Positions 40,948-52,472 of a DNA stretch of 64,000 nucleotides are shown here, one piece after another; position 1 is the stretch's first letter; each line of letters begins with the position of its first letter. Under the pieces are notes generated by a model. The model ran no database searches. It was not told where the DNA came from and saw only the letters and a program-made list of their open reading frames with translations. The DNA is taken from assembly GCF_036053395.1 (NCBI RefSeq), contig NZ_CP107942.1:3004501-3068500 (forward strand), written 5' to 3'. Position numbers and translations under genes: made by a program. This stretch comes from Actinoplanes sp. NBC_00393. GTDB lineage: Bacteria; Actinomycetota; Actinomycetes; Mycobacteriales; Micromonosporaceae.

Positions 40948-41409
40948 TCAGGTCAAGTGCAAGATCATGTGTACGCTGTTCGGGTCCGGCCGGTAGCCGG
41001 CGAACGGCTCGCAGTAGGTGAAGCCGAACTTCTCGTACAGGGCGCGGGCCGGTGCGAAGAACGCCGCCGAACCGGTCTCCAGGTAGAGCCGGGTGTAGCC
41101 GCGGTCCCGGCCTGCGGCGACCAGGTGGGCGAGCACCGCGGAGGCGACGCCGCGGCGCTGGGCGGCCGCGGCGGTACGCATCGACTTGACCTCGGCGGTG
41201 GCGGCGTCCAGTTCCTTCAGGGCGCCGCAGCCGACGAGCTCGTCCCCGTCGTAGACCGACCAGAACGTCACGTCGGGCTGCCGCAGCCCGTCCAGGTCGA
41301 GGGCGTGCTTGCTCTCCGGCGGCGTGATCGCACGCATCTCGTCCACGTGCTCCTGCAGCAGGGCGGCGATCCGCGGCCCACTCAGGTCGTCGATCACGAT
41401 CGTGCGCAT
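40948..41409 (-). CDS. GNAT-family N-acetyltransferase
   Basis: This 153-residue GNAT reads VGCGALKELDAATAEVKSMR, then QRRGVASAVLAHLVAAGRDR (acetyl-CoA loop R-R-G-V-A), YLETGSAAFFAPARALYEKF and GFTYCEPFAGY. The YLETGS...ALYEKFGF pattern is that of small cytosolic acetyltransferases of the YjaB/PhnO type. The substrate is unknown. Its ATG is 3 bp after the lipoprotein stop, so the two form an operon. Confidence 0.85.
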   Translation of the reverse strand: MRTIVIDDLSGPRIAALLQEHVDEMRAITPPESKHALDLDGLRQPDVTFWSVYDGDELVGCGALKELDAATAEVKSMRTAAAAQRRGVASAVLAHLVAAGRDRGYTRLYLETGSAAFFAPARALYEKFGFTYCEPFAGYRPDPNSVHMILHLT

Positions 41410-41412
41410 CGC

Positions 41413-42408
41413 TCAGCTTCCCGGAACGCCGATGTCGTCGGGGCCGAGCAGGCCCGACGTCTCCGGGGCCATCAGATACGGCATTCCCTCCGCCACGTCG
41501 ATCTTGGTGGCGCCGTCCGGCGCGGTGATCGGCGCCCCGGTGGTCAGTTCGATGCGCGCCGCGACCCGTCCGGCAGCGCCGTCGATGAACTGCAGCAGGT
41601 TGATCTCAGCAGCGGTCAGCTTGCCATCGTCGACCCACAGGTCGAGCACGATCGGCCGGTCCTTCGGCGCCGCGCCGAGATCGTTGCCGAGGGTCTCCTC
41701 CACCGCGGTGACGAAGCGCTTCGCCTCGGTATACGCCTTCGTCGTCGACGAGGTGACGATCAGGTGCGAGCTGTCGGCCCCGTCGCGGACCACCTCGGCG
41801 CCGTCCAGCAGGTTGGTGGCGCTGGTCGCCAGCTCAGCCAGGGCCTTCTCCTGCTGATGCGGCCCGGTCTCCAGGCCGAGCGTCCCGGCGACGGCGTCCG
41901 CGGCGTCGACCGACACCCACTTGCCGTCGAAGAACGCGTCCAGACCGGGCACCGCCCCGGCCGCGAGCTGCTCGACCTCCCGCTTGCCGGCCCCGAACTT
42001 GGCGGCCAGCTCGGTCACCGGCGCTTTCGCGTACACGACGCCGTCGACGAAGCGGATCTCCGTGCCGGTCAGCCCGTCGACGGACGCGGACAGGCTCGAG
42101 CGGTCGTCCGCCGTACCCTCGCCGGCCTTGTCATAGGCAACCGTGACCGACGAGTTGAACAGCTGCCGCAGCATCGCCAGATCGTCCGCGGAGGGCTGCT
42201 GGAAGTCCGGCTCCAGCTTGGCCGCGGCGACCAGATCGTCCGGGCTGCCGGTGACCTTGAGGGTGAAGCCGGCCTGCTGGGCCTCGGCGAGCTGCAGTGC
42301 CGCATCGCGCAGTTCCAGCTTCGGCTCCAGGGCCCCGACCTGCTGCGCGGCGCAGCCACCGGCAAGGGCCAGGGCGGCGACGCCGGCCAGGTAACGCTTC
42401 GCGCGCAT
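41413..42408 (-). CDS. secreted lipoprotein, LppX/LprG-like in outline
   Basis: The 331-residue protein has a signal peptide MRAKRYLAGVAALALAGGC with lipobox LAGGC, so it is a cell-surface lipoprotein. The mature part alternates acidic helices and beta strands (FTLKVTGSPDDLVAAAK, VTVAYDKAGEGTADDRSSLS, TEIRFVDGVVYAKAP, IVLDLWVDDGKLTAAEINLL, RVAARIELTTGAPITAPDGA), a layout like the LolB-like/LppX-LprG lipid-binding fold of actinobacteria. That assignment is tentative. GGACGGAG precedes the ATG. Upstream of the GNAT gene in the same operon. Confidence 0.75.
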   Translation of the reverse strand: MRAKRYLAGVAALALAGGCAAQQVGALEPKLELRDAALQLAEAQQAGFTLKVTGSPDDLVAAAKLEPDFQQPSADDLAMLRQLFNSSVTVAYDKAGEGTADDRSSLSASVDGLTGTEIRFVDGVVYAKAPVTELAAKFGAGKREVEQLAAGAVPGLDAFFDGKWVSVDAADAVAGTLGLETGPHQQEKALAELATSATNLLDGAEVVRDGADSSHLIVTSSTTKAYTEAKRFVTAVEETLGNDLGAAPKDRPIVLDLWVDDGKLTAAEINLLQFIDGAAGRVAARIELTTGAPITAPDGATKIDVAEGMPYLMAPETSGLLGPDDIGVPGS

Positions 42409-42434
42409 GAATCTCCGTCCAGGTTGTGGGCGGA

Positions 42435-43085
42435 TCACACAGTAGATCCCTTGATCAAGACGGCGCGAGCGGGTTTGCGGCGGATGAGCACCTCCGCGAC
42501 GGCCAGGTTGATCATCCAGCCGAGGCTCTGCCCGAGCGGGATCAGGCCGGCCACGGTCTCCTCGATCCGGTCCGCGTCGATCCCTCGGACCAGCACGAGC
42601 GCGAGCAGCATCACCGGCACCACGATCCGGGCCGTGACGGCCAGGAACGTCAGCGCGTAGTTGCGCATCATCCACTCGCGGTGGGCGGCGAAGTCCCGCC
42701 GCCGGACAGCCCGGTACGCCAGCCCCGCACTGACCAGCCACAACACCGCCGCCACGGTGAGCCCGACCTGGGTCAGCGGCCGCCCCGACCACAACGCCAC
42801 CGGGATCGCCGTGACCGCCGACGGCACCACCCCGCCGAGCAGGTAGACCCGGCCGATCACACGGTGCAGCCGCCGGCGAGCCCGCACCCGCGCCAGGAAC
42901 TGGAGCGGCCCGAGCACCAGCGCGACCGCCGCGGTGAAGATGTGCCCCACCAGCACGCCGTAGTGCAGCCCGCCGCCCACCTCGAGCCGGCTGTCCGCGA
43001 CATCAAGGCTCAGATACGGCGCAACCAGGACAAGGCTCACCACAACAGCGACGGCAAGCATCAGCGGAACAGCACGCTTGGGCAT
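42435..43085 (-). CDS. DUF2306-type membrane protein
   Basis: The 216-residue protein starts MPKRAVPLMLAVAVVVSLVL. Six to seven hydrophobic helices follow, with HYGVLVGHIFTAAVALVLGP, RRRLHRVIGRVYLLGGVVPS and DFAAHREWMMRNYALTFLAV. The conserved His and HR-x-x-GR elements match DUF2306 (cytochrome-b561-like four-helix membrane proteins), which may bind heme. Function unknown. It ends 27 bp before the lipoprotein gene on the same strand. Confidence 0.8.
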   Translation of the reverse strand: MPKRAVPLMLAVAVVVSLVLVAPYLSLDVADSRLEVGGGLHYGVLVGHIFTAAVALVLGPLQFLARVRARRRLHRVIGRVYLLGGVVPSAVTAIPVALWSGRPLTQVGLTVAAVLWLVSAGLAYRAVRRRDFAAHREWMMRNYALTFLAVTARIVVPVMLLALVLVRGIDADRIEETVAGLIPLGQSLGWMINLAVAEVLIRRKPARAVLIKGSTV

Positions 43086-43202
43086 GCGCCCAGCGTGCGC
43101 AATCCCCCGGGCCCGGCCATCCCCCACCAGGCGGCCGTGCAACTACGCAAATCTGCGTACGCCTAAAGCTCAACCCTCGCCGACAGCGCCCCGATGGCCC
43201 CA

Positions 43203-43829
43203 TCAGCGGGTGAAGACGGCCCGCCAGCGGCCCGGGAACGTGGTGTCCGGGGCCTCGACGTGCTCGACCGCGAGCGGCCGCAGCCCGTCCGACGCGAAGG
43301 CGTCCATCTCGGCGCGGGTCAGCGGCCATGGTGGCCCGTCACCCGGCCGGGCCACCGCGGCGGCGGCCAGCACGAGCAGGGTGCCGCCCGGGGCGACGAA
43401 CGTGCCGACCGTGGGGATCGCCCGGGCGCGCAGAGCCGTCGGCAGGGCCTGCACGTTGTTGCTCTCCAGCACCAGGTCGAAGGCCTGCCGCCACGCCGCC
43501 GGCGGGTCCAGCAGGTCGGCGACCACATAGTCGACCGGCGAGCCGGGGTGGCGGCTGCGGGCCAGTTCGATCGCGGTCGGCGCGATGTCGAATGCGGTAG
43601 TCGCATAGCCGGCTGCCGCCAGATGTTCGGCGTCGCGGCCGTTGCCGCAGCCGACGACCAGCGCGCGCCGGCCCTCGCCCGGTGGCAGCGGGAACTCGCG
43701 CAGGTGGGCGGTGGCCTCGGGGATGTCCCATGGCACTTCGGCGCGGCCGGCGCCGGCTTCGGCGTACAGGGTCTCGAACCAGCCGGTCGGCGTGCCTTCG
43801 GCGGCGATCTGCCGGTAGTCCGCGGTCAC
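43203..43829 (-). CDS. class I SAM-dependent methyltransferase (TPMT-like)
   Basis: This 208-residue methyltransferase opens with GTPTGWFETLYAEAGAGRAE and PWDIPEATAHL. The SAM-binding motif I is ALVVGCGNGRDAEHLAAAGY (residues ~56-75), motif II includes AFDIAPTAIELARS, and DYVVADLLDPP follows. The PWD.P and GCG.GRDA pattern resembles thiopurine/halide methyltransferases. Substrate unknown. The GTG overlaps the stop of the deformylase gene (GTGA), so they are co-translated. Confidence 0.86.
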   Translation of the reverse strand: MTADYRQIAAEGTPTGWFETLYAEAGAGRAEVPWDIPEATAHLREFPLPPGEGRRALVVGCGNGRDAEHLAAAGYATTAFDIAPTAIELARSRHPGSPVDYVVADLLDPPAAWRQAFDLVLESNNVQALPTALRARAIPTVGTFVAPGGTLLVLAAAAVARPGDGPPWPLTRAEMDAFASDGLRPLAVEHVEAPDTTFPGRWRAVFTR

Positions 43830-44314
43830 CGCGGCATCACCCGGCGCAGCTCGCGCAGCGCCTGCCGGCGTACGTCTCCGGTGAGCGTGTCGATGTAGAG
43901 CCGCCCGTCGAGGTGGTCGGTCTCGTGCTGCAGGGCCCGCGCCAGGAAGCCGGTGCCGTGGATGACGAGGGGCTCGCCGTGCTGGTCGAAGCCGGTGGCG
44001 GTGACCTTCGCGGCCCGGGTGGTGGCGTAGGCGAGGCCGGGCACCGACAGGCAGCCCTCGTCGTCGACCTGCTCGCCCTCGAAGCCGGACAGCACCGGGT
44101 TGACCATGTGCCCGACCTGGCCGGCCACGTTGTACGAGAACACTCGCAGGCTGACCCCGATCTGCGGTCCGGCCACCCCGGCGCGGCCGGGTTCGCGCAC
44201 GGTGTCCTCGAGATCGCGGACCAGCGACCGCAGTGCCGCGTCGAAGTCGGTGACCGGGTCGGCGGGGGTGCGCAGCACCGGATCGCCGTAGATTCTGATG
44301 GGCCGCACTGTCAT
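43826..44314 (-). CDS. def: peptide deformylase
   Basis: The 162-residue enzyme has motif 1 GVAGPQIG (46-53, a variant of GxGLAAPQIG), motif 2 EGCLS with metal-binding Cys88, and motif 3 QHETDH with His130, Glu131 and His134. It removes the formyl group from N-terminal Met during translation. Gly replaces Ala in motif 1, as in some secondary deformylases, so this may be a second copy in the genome. The start is 7 bp after TAGCCT (opposite strand of 44322-44327). Confidence 0.93.
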   Translation of the reverse strand: MTVRPIRIYGDPVLRTPADPVTDFDAALRSLVRDLEDTVREPGRAGVAGPQIGVSLRVFSYNVAGQVGHMVNPVLSGFEGEQVDDEGCLSVPGLAYATTRAAKVTATGFDQHGEPLVIHGTGFLARALQHETDHLDGRLYIDTLTGDVRRQALRELRRVMPR

Positions 44315-44345
44315 GCCGAGCAGGCTATCCGGTCATTACGCAGGA

Positions 44346-44837
44346 TCAGGAGAACAGGGCCGCACGGTCGGCGCGCAGCATCTGCCGCAGCTTGATCAGC
44401 GAGCGCCGGGTCTGGCTCTTCACCACGGTCACCGGCACGTCCAGCTCCTCGGCGACCTGCTCCACGCTGTGGTCGGCGAAGTAGCGCAGCAGCACGATCG
44501 CCCGGTCCCGGGCCGGCAGCCGGTTCAGCGCGTCGATCATGGCGAGCCGCAGTTCCGGGCTCACCGTGTACGCGGGTTCGCGCAGCATCCCGGTCAGCGC
44601 TTCACCGCTGCTGCGGCGGCGCTGGTGGTCCAGGAAGACACGAAGCAGGATCTTGTGGGCGTACGCCGACGGGTCTGCGGCCCGGTGCCAGCTCAGATAG
44701 AGCTTGGTCAGCGTGGCCTGGGTGAGGTCCTGGGCCAGATGCCAGTCGTGGCACAGCTGGAACGCGCTGCTGTGCAGCCGCGCCGTGGACGAATGCGCGA
44801 AGCGCGTGAAGTCCCGTCTTTCCAGTAGTTCAAGCAC
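44346..44837 (-). CDS. SigE-family ECF-like RNA polymerase sigma factor
   Basis: The GTG at 44837 gives a 163-residue protein. Region 2: DFTRFAHSSTARLHSSAFQL, CHDWHLAQDLTQATLTKLYL. The C(G/H)DWHLAQDL sequence is typical of the actinobacterial SigE (sigma-24-like) family. Region 4: LNRLPARDRAIVLLRYFADH, SVEQVAEELDVPVTVVKSQT. No anti-sigma gene adjoins, which is common for this family. It directs transcription of an unknown regulon. Confidence 0.92.
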   Translation of the reverse strand: MLELLERRDFTRFAHSSTARLHSSAFQLCHDWHLAQDLTQATLTKLYLSWHRAADPSAYAHKILLRVFLDHQRRRSSGEALTGMLREPAYTVSPELRLAMIDALNRLPARDRAIVLLRYFADHSVEQVAEELDVPVTVVKSQTRRSLIKLRQMLRADRAALFS

Positions 44838-44960
44838 AGCGATGTCGCCTTTTTCTGCCGGCCACCGTGGGCGTGCGTCAACGTACGCGCTCCCACGCCG
44901 CCCTCGGGGACGGTCGGGCAAGACAGTGGCACGCATTCGGTAGAGACAGCTCGGAGCGCG

Positions 44961-46166
44961 CTATGCGCTGCCTGTGGCCAGTGCGGCGCGGATCGGGCCG
45001 ACTTTGGCGGCGGCCTCGTCGACCTCGGCGACCGGGTCGCTGTCGGCGGTGATCCCACCGCCAGCCCAGGTGTGCACGCGGTGCCCGTCGACGGCGACGG
45101 TGCGGATGCTCAGCCCGAGATCCAGGTGCCCGGGGCCGAGCCAGCCGAGCGCGCCCATGCTGACACCGCGGCCGACCGGTTCGAGGGCGGCGATGCGTTC
45201 CAGGGCGGCCAGCTTGGGCGCGCCGGTCACGCTGCCGCCCGGGCAGACCGCCCGGAGCAGCTCGGCGAGGCCGACCTCGGCATCGAGGGTCGCCGACACC
45301 ACGGACTCGGCCTGCCAGAGACCACACCAGCGGCGTACGGCGAACAGCTCATCAACCGTGACCGGTCCGGTTCCCGGCAGCCGGGCCAGGTCGTTGCGTT
45401 CCAGGTCGACGATCATGACGTGTTCGGCGCGTTCCTTGGCCGAGGCGAGCAGTTCGCGCCGGCCCTGCTCGGTGGCCGGCCGGGTGCCCTTGATCGGCCG
45501 GGTGATGACCCGCCCGTCGCGGACCTCGACCAGGGTCTCCGGGGAGGCGGTCGCCAGCGCCCAGCCGTCGCCGGCCAGCACACCGCCGTAGCGGGCGCCG
45601 GGCAGCCCGGCGACGCGGCGCAGCGCCGGACCGGGGTCGCCGGTGTACGCGGCCGACCCGTGCCCGACGACGTTGACCTGGTAGACGTCGCCGCGGCCGA
45701 TGGCGGCCCGGACCTGCTGCACGGCGTCCGCGTGCTCGGCGCGGGTCCAGCTCTCCTGCCACGGTCCGAGGGTCCAGCCGCCGCCGGCCGGGCGGGGTCC
45801 GGGCCGGCGGGTGTGGCCGTAGACGACGGCGTAGACGTCCGGGATCACCGGCACCGGGGTGGGTGCGCCGACGGTCCCACCAGCCATTACAGATCCGGCA
45901 TCCGCGGACACGTACAGTGCTGCTCCGCAAATAGTGCTATCGCCGAACGTCCTCTTTTTGTCATCCGTTCGGCCGAGATTTCGCACCGGTAGTCCGTTGG
46001 CGGAGAGGAAGTCGGACAGAAGCTCACCAGGGTCACCGGGATCACCCTGGTGCCATCGGAAGACATCTAACGCGTGGTGACGGGCTTGGCAGGCCGCCGG
46101 CGCACCCGGCGGGACACCGAGAGGAGGTCGCGGAGAGTGGTCGTTGATCTCCGTCCCGTGGACCAT
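44961..46166 (-). CDS. pabB: aminodeoxychorismate synthase component I (PabB-like)
   Basis: This is the chorismate-binding domain of the PabB/TrpE family. VITRPIKGTRPATEQGRREL contains PIKGT with the Lys typical of PabB, LERNDLARLPGTGPVTVDEL and CPGGSVTGAPKLAALERIAA follow, and the end is HTWAGGGITADSDPVAEVDE. It makes 4-amino-4-deoxychorismate for folate (or for a secondary metabolite) with a glutamine amidotransferase encoded elsewhere. The N-terminal ~70 residues are weakly conserved; the ATG at 46166 is my best start and is uncertain. The stretch around 45930-45960 is unusually AT-rich for this genome. Confidence 0.88.
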   Translation of the reverse strand: MVHGTEINDHSPRPPLGVPPGAPAACQARHHALDVFRWHQGDPGDPGELLSDFLSANGLPVRNLGRTDDKKRTFGDSTICGAALYVSADAGSVMAGGTVGAPTPVPVIPDVYAVVYGHTRRPGPRPAGGGWTLGPWQESWTRAEHADAVQQVRAAIGRGDVYQVNVVGHGSAAYTGDPGPALRRVAGLPGARYGGVLAGDGWALATASPETLVEVRDGRVITRPIKGTRPATEQGRRELLASAKERAEHVMIVDLERNDLARLPGTGPVTVDELFAVRRWCGLWQAESVVSATLDAEVGLAELLRAVCPGGSVTGAPKLAALERIAALEPVGRGVSMGALGWLGPGHLDLGLSIRTVAVDGHRVHTWAGGGITADSDPVAEVDEAAAKVGPIRAALATGSA

Positions 46167-46248
46167 GGCAGAGGCGGTTCGCCGCGGGGATCCCGTCACC
46201 GTGATGAACCGTTGTCGTTCGATCTGAGGTAACGTCCGTCACCGTTCT

Positions 46249-46262
46249 TGTGAACCTTCACA
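46249..46262. promoter_or_regulatory. TGTGAA/TTCACA palindrome, candidate operator
   Basis: TGTGAACCTTCACA is symmetric except for its two centre bases and lies 25 bp before the DUF5999 ATG. The TGTGA...TCACA ends recall CRP-family sites, but the spacing (4 bp) is shorter than the usual 6. Confidence 0.4.
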
Positions 46263-46287
46263 CAGCCCCCAAACGGAGAAACACAAG

Positions 46288-46488
46288 ATGTGTCAGCACC
46301 TGATTCCATGCCCACCAGCCGAGGCCATCGACCGTGAGGCCGCCCGGATCATCGCGACCTTCCGGGAGCAGGGCTGGAGCCTTCTCTGCAACGGCGTCAT
46401 CGTCTTCGAGGACACCGGCGAACTGCTGCCGGACGGCACGATGATCGAGCCGCACCGCGGCCCGGCCGTGCACTGCCTCGCTGCCTGA
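46288..46488 (+). CDS. DUF5999 family protein
   Basis: The 66-residue protein reads MCQHLIPCPPAEAIDREAAR, REQGWSLLCNGVIVFEDTGE and LLPDGTMIEPHRGP. CQH..CP, GWSLLCNG and FEDTGELLPDG are the invariant blocks of actinobacterial DUF5999. The Cys and His residues could bind a metal. Members are widespread in streptomycetes and relatives; function unknown. GGAG lies 9 bp before the ATG. Confidence 0.93.
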   Translation: MCQHLIPCPPAEAIDREAARIIATFREQGWSLLCNGVIVFEDTGELLPDGTMIEPHRGPAVHCLAA

Positions 46489-46511
46489 CACACTACGCAG
46501 CGTAACGAAAC

Positions 46512-46530
46512 GGCGGCAGCGGGAGCCGCC
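46512..46530. terminator. small hairpin between convergent genes
   Basis: GGCGGC and GCCGCC pair around AGCGGGA, between the DUF5999 stop (46488) and the gcvP stop (46601). Confidence 0.4.
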
Positions 46531-46600
46531 CAGGGCACCAACGACGGCGCAGGCCGCGATCAGTGAAGACCACGACCTGCGCGACCCCGTTGCTACCCGC

Positions 46601-49408
<2,808 letters not shown>

Positions 49409-49472
49409 GGGCGACTCCAGGGCTCGAGAAGGTCGACACGCAACCCTCCCCCTCTGTCATACCCAGCAGGCA

Positions 49473-49567
49473 CTCCAGAGTTGCCTGCCCTCGCGGTCCT
49501 TTTGCCTGAGAGGTTCCGGGGAGGATTTGCCCCTTCGGCGCCACCTTTTCGGTGGTCTCTCCCGCGC
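49473..49567 (-). promoter_or_regulatory. glycine riboswitch (single aptamer)
   Basis: On the minus strand the leader reads GCGGGAGAGACCACC, GGTGGCGCCGAAGGGGCAA, CCTCCCCGGAACCTCTCAGG, CAAAAGGACCG and ends AACTCTGGAG. CGGGAGAG, GCCGAAGGGGCAA and AACCTCTCAGGCAAAAGGACC are the hallmark blocks of glycine aptamers. Only one full aptamer is present; the 64 bp between it and gcvP do not contain a second. It should turn gcvP on when glycine is high. Confidence 0.94.
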
Positions 49568-49739
49568 GGGTGTAGCCGGCAGCACTCAACCTACCAGCGG
49601 ATCCGGCGCCGGTCGCCGGGCGCACCGCAGTTGTGACCAACGCCCGTCCCGCCGGTGAATTCATCCCCACCGGGTGATGGATCCGCGGGGTTGCGGCGCG
49701 ACGGTGTACCGGCCGGCACCTGACCCCCGGGGGTACGCC

Positions 49740-52472
49740 ATGACCAACCCCACCGTCGAACGGCCGCAGACCGCGGCCCTGGACACCGACGCCACCCAGG
49801 GCCTGTCGCTCACCGAGGCGGCGGCCAGGCTGTCCCGGTACGGGCCGAACGCCATCGCCGCCGAGAAACCGCCCTCCGCGCTGACCGTCGCCGCCAAACA
49901 GTTGCGCGACCCGATGAACATCATGCTGATCGCCGTGGTCGTGGTCAGCCTGCTGATCGCCGAATGGTCCACCGCCCTGATCGTGGCGCTGCTCGTGCTG
50001 CTCAACGTGGTGCTCGGCGCCCGGCAGGAGCTGACCGCACGGGCCAGCGTCGACGCGCTGGCCAAGATGCAGGTCCCGGAGGCCCGGGTGATCCGCGGCG
50101 GCGACCTGGTCCAGGTGCCGGCCGTCGACCTGGTGCCCGGCGACATCGTGCACCTGGAGGCCGGTGATCTGGTGCCCGCTGACGGGCGGATCCTGCGCTC
50201 GGCCACCTGCGAGGCCCAGGAGGCGGCGCTGACCGGCGAGAGCGCCCCGGTCGCCAAGGACAGCAAGGAGCTGCCGCCCGGCGAGGTGCCGCTCGCGGAG
50301 CGCACCAACATGCTGTTCCAGAACACCTCGGTGACCCGCGGCACGGCCACCATGCTGGTCGTCGCGACCGGCATGGACACCGAGATGGGCCGGATCGCGA
50401 CCATGCTGACCAAGGTCGAACGGACCCGCTCCCCGCTGCAGCGCGAACTCGACACCCTCACCAAGGTGCTCGGCGTGATCGCCTGGACCGCGGTGGTGTT
50501 CATCATCGTCGTCGGCTGGCTGCGCGGCATGGAACTCGACGCACTGCTGATGCTCGGCACCGCGATGGCGATCTCGGCGATCCCGACCGGCCTGCCCGCC
50601 TTCGTCGCCGGGCTGCTCTCGGTCGGCGCCCGCAACCTGGCCCAGGCCAAGGCCATCGTGAAGAACCTGACCGACGTCGAGACCCTGGGTGCGACCAGCG
50701 CCGTCAACACCGACAAGACCGGCACCCTGACGCTGAACCAGATGATGGTCTCGGCCCTGTACGCCGGCGGCACCTGGTTCACCGTCGAGGGCGAGGGCTA
50801 CCGCAAGTCCGGGGCGATCCGCTCGGTCGCCGGCGCCCCGGTGCCCGACTTCACCCGCCTCGCGCTCGGCCTCGTGCTGGCCAGCGACGCCACGGTCGCC
50901 GACGACGGCGCCGTGGTCGGCGACCCGACCGAGGCCGCCCTGGTGGTGCTCGCCGCCAAACTGGGCGTCGACGCCGAGGAGACCCGGCGCGCCTATCCAC
51001 GGCTGGCCGAGGTGCCGTTCGACTCGGACTACAAGTTCATGGCCACCTACCACCACTTCACCGTCGACGGGGTGGAACGCGTCATCGAGCTGGTCAAGGG
51101 GGCGCCGGACGTGGTGCTGGACCGCTGCTCGTACGCGGGTGGCCCGATGACCACCCGGACTCCGATCGACCAGGCCCGGGCCGGCATCGAGCAGGCCAAC
51201 CGGCGGATGGGCGAGAAGGGCCTGCGGGTCCTCGCGTTCGCGGCCCGGCTGATCGAGCCCGGCGACGAGGCGGCGATGACCGCCGACCCGATGTCGCTGA
51301 CTCACGAGCTCGGCTTCGTCGGCCTGGCCGGCATCATCGACCCGCTGCGCCCGACGGCCCGCGACGCCGTGCAGACCGCCCTGCGGGCCGGCATCGACGT
51401 CCGGATGATCACCGGCGACCACGCGGTCACCGCGCAGGCCATCGGCGAGACCCTCGGGCTCGGACCGGGCGCGATCAGCGGCCGGGAACTGCAGGCGCTC
51501 AGCGACGACGAACTCAATCGCAAGCTGCCCGAGCTGCACGTCTTCGGGCGGGTCACGCCGGAGGACAAGCTGCGCCTGGCCCGGCAGATGCAGCAGCAGG
51601 GGCTGATCGTCGCGATGACCGGCGACGCCGTCAACGACGCCGCGGCGCTCAAGCAGGCCGACATCGGGGTCGCGATGGGCAGCGGCAGCGAGGTCACCAA
51701 GCAGGCCGCCCGGATGATCCTGACCGACGACAACTTCGGCACCCTGGTCCGGGCCATCGAGATCGGCCGCCGGGTGTACGAGAAGATCGTCGCGTACGTC
51801 CGCTACCAGATGACCCAGTTGCTGTCGCTGGTGATGCTGTTCGTGGCGGCCACCGCCTTCAACATCAACCAGGGGGTGGCGCTGACCCCGACGATGGTGC
51901 TCTACCTGTTCCTGTTCGCCACCGCCCTCGGCGTGATCATCATCGCCGTCGACCCGGGCGACCCGCACGTGATGGACCGGCCACCGCGCGACCCGAAGGT
52001 GCCGATCACCAACCGCACCGCCGTGCTGTTCTGGCTGCTGTACGCCGCAGTGCTGTTCGGCGCGGCGCTCGTGCCCCTGGTGGCCGGTCCGGACGAACCC
52101 CGCCCGGACGCGCCGAGCGCCTCGATGACCATGGCGTTCGTCGTGATGGGCCTGGGCACCGTCGGCAACGCGCTGACCAACCGGCGGGACCCGGCGAGCG
52201 GCCTGCGGGCGCCGGTGCTCAAGGCCCTGGCCATCGGGCTGATCCCGGCCGCCCTGGTGCTGCTCGCCACCCGCGTCGACTTCCTGCAGAGCAGCCTTCT
52301 CACCCAGCCGCTGACCGGCCCGCAATGGCTGGCCTGCATCGCCCTGGCCTGCGCGCTCCCCCTGGTCGTCGAAGTGGTCAAGGCGATCCGCCGGGCCCGT
52401 TCGCCGCGCCCGGTCATCGAAGCACGCACCGCCGTCGCCCCCGCCCGCGCCTACCTGGGAGAGCGCTCATGA
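49740..52472 (+). CDS. P-type cation-transporting ATPase
   Basis: The 910-residue protein starts at the ATG at 49740. The actuator motif ALTGESAPV lies at 163-171, the phosphorylated Asp325 is in NTDKTGTLT, KGAPDVVLDR binds nucleotide, and the hinge is MTGDAVNDAAALKQADIG. The M4 motif is PTGLP (282-286) instead of PEGLP and the hinge is TGDAVND instead of TGDGVND, so the ion site differs from standard Ca2+ pumps. The overall layout (N-terminal cation_ATPase_N, 10 membrane helices) is that of P2/P3-like pumps. The ion is unknown. The stop overlaps the PPK2 start. Confidence 0.92.
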   Translation: MTNPTVERPQTAALDTDATQGLSLTEAAARLSRYGPNAIAAEKPPSALTVAAKQLRDPMNIMLIAVVVVSLLIAEWSTALIVALLVLLNVVLGARQELTARASVDALAKMQVPEARVIRGGDLVQVPAVDLVPGDIVHLEAGDLVPADGRILRSATCEAQEAALTGESAPVAKDSKELPPGEVPLAERTNMLFQNTSVTRGTATMLVVATGMDTEMGRIATMLTKVERTRSPLQRELDTLTKVLGVIAWTAVVFIIVVGWLRGMELDALLMLGTAMAISAIPTGLPAFVAGLLSVGARNLAQAKAIVKNLTDVETLGATSAVNTDKTGTLTLNQMMVSALYAGGTWFTVEGEGYRKSGAIRSVAGAPVPDFTRLALGLVLASDATVADDGAVVGDPTEAALVVLAAKLGVDAEETRRAYPRLAEVPFDSDYKFMATYHHFTVDGVERVIELVKGAPDVVLDRCSYAGGPMTTRTPIDQARAGIEQANRRMGEKGLRVLAFAARLIEPGDEAAMTADPMSLTHELGFVGLAGIIDPLRPTARDAVQTALRAGIDVRMITGDHAVTAQAIGETLGLGPGAISGRELQALSDDELNRKLPELHVFGRVTPEDKLRLARQMQQQGLIVAMTGDAVNDAAALKQADIGVAMGSGSEVTKQAARMILTDDNFGTLVRAIEIGRRVYEKIVAYVRYQMTQLLSLVMLFVAATAFNINQGVALTPTMVLYLFLFATALGVIIIAVDPGDPHVMDRPPRDPKVPITNRTAVLFWLLYAAVLFGAALVPLVAGPDEPRPDAPSASMTMAFVVMGLGTVGNALTNRRDPASGLRAPVLKALAIGLIPAALVLLATRVDFLQSSLLTQPLTGPQWLACIALACALPLVVEVVKAIRRARSPRPVIEARTAVAPARAYLGERS

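Noticed and set aside
46249..46262. Calling the palindrome a CRP site
   Set aside because: The half-sites fit, but the 4-bp spacer differs from the 6-bp CRP spacing, so it is listed only as a generic operator.
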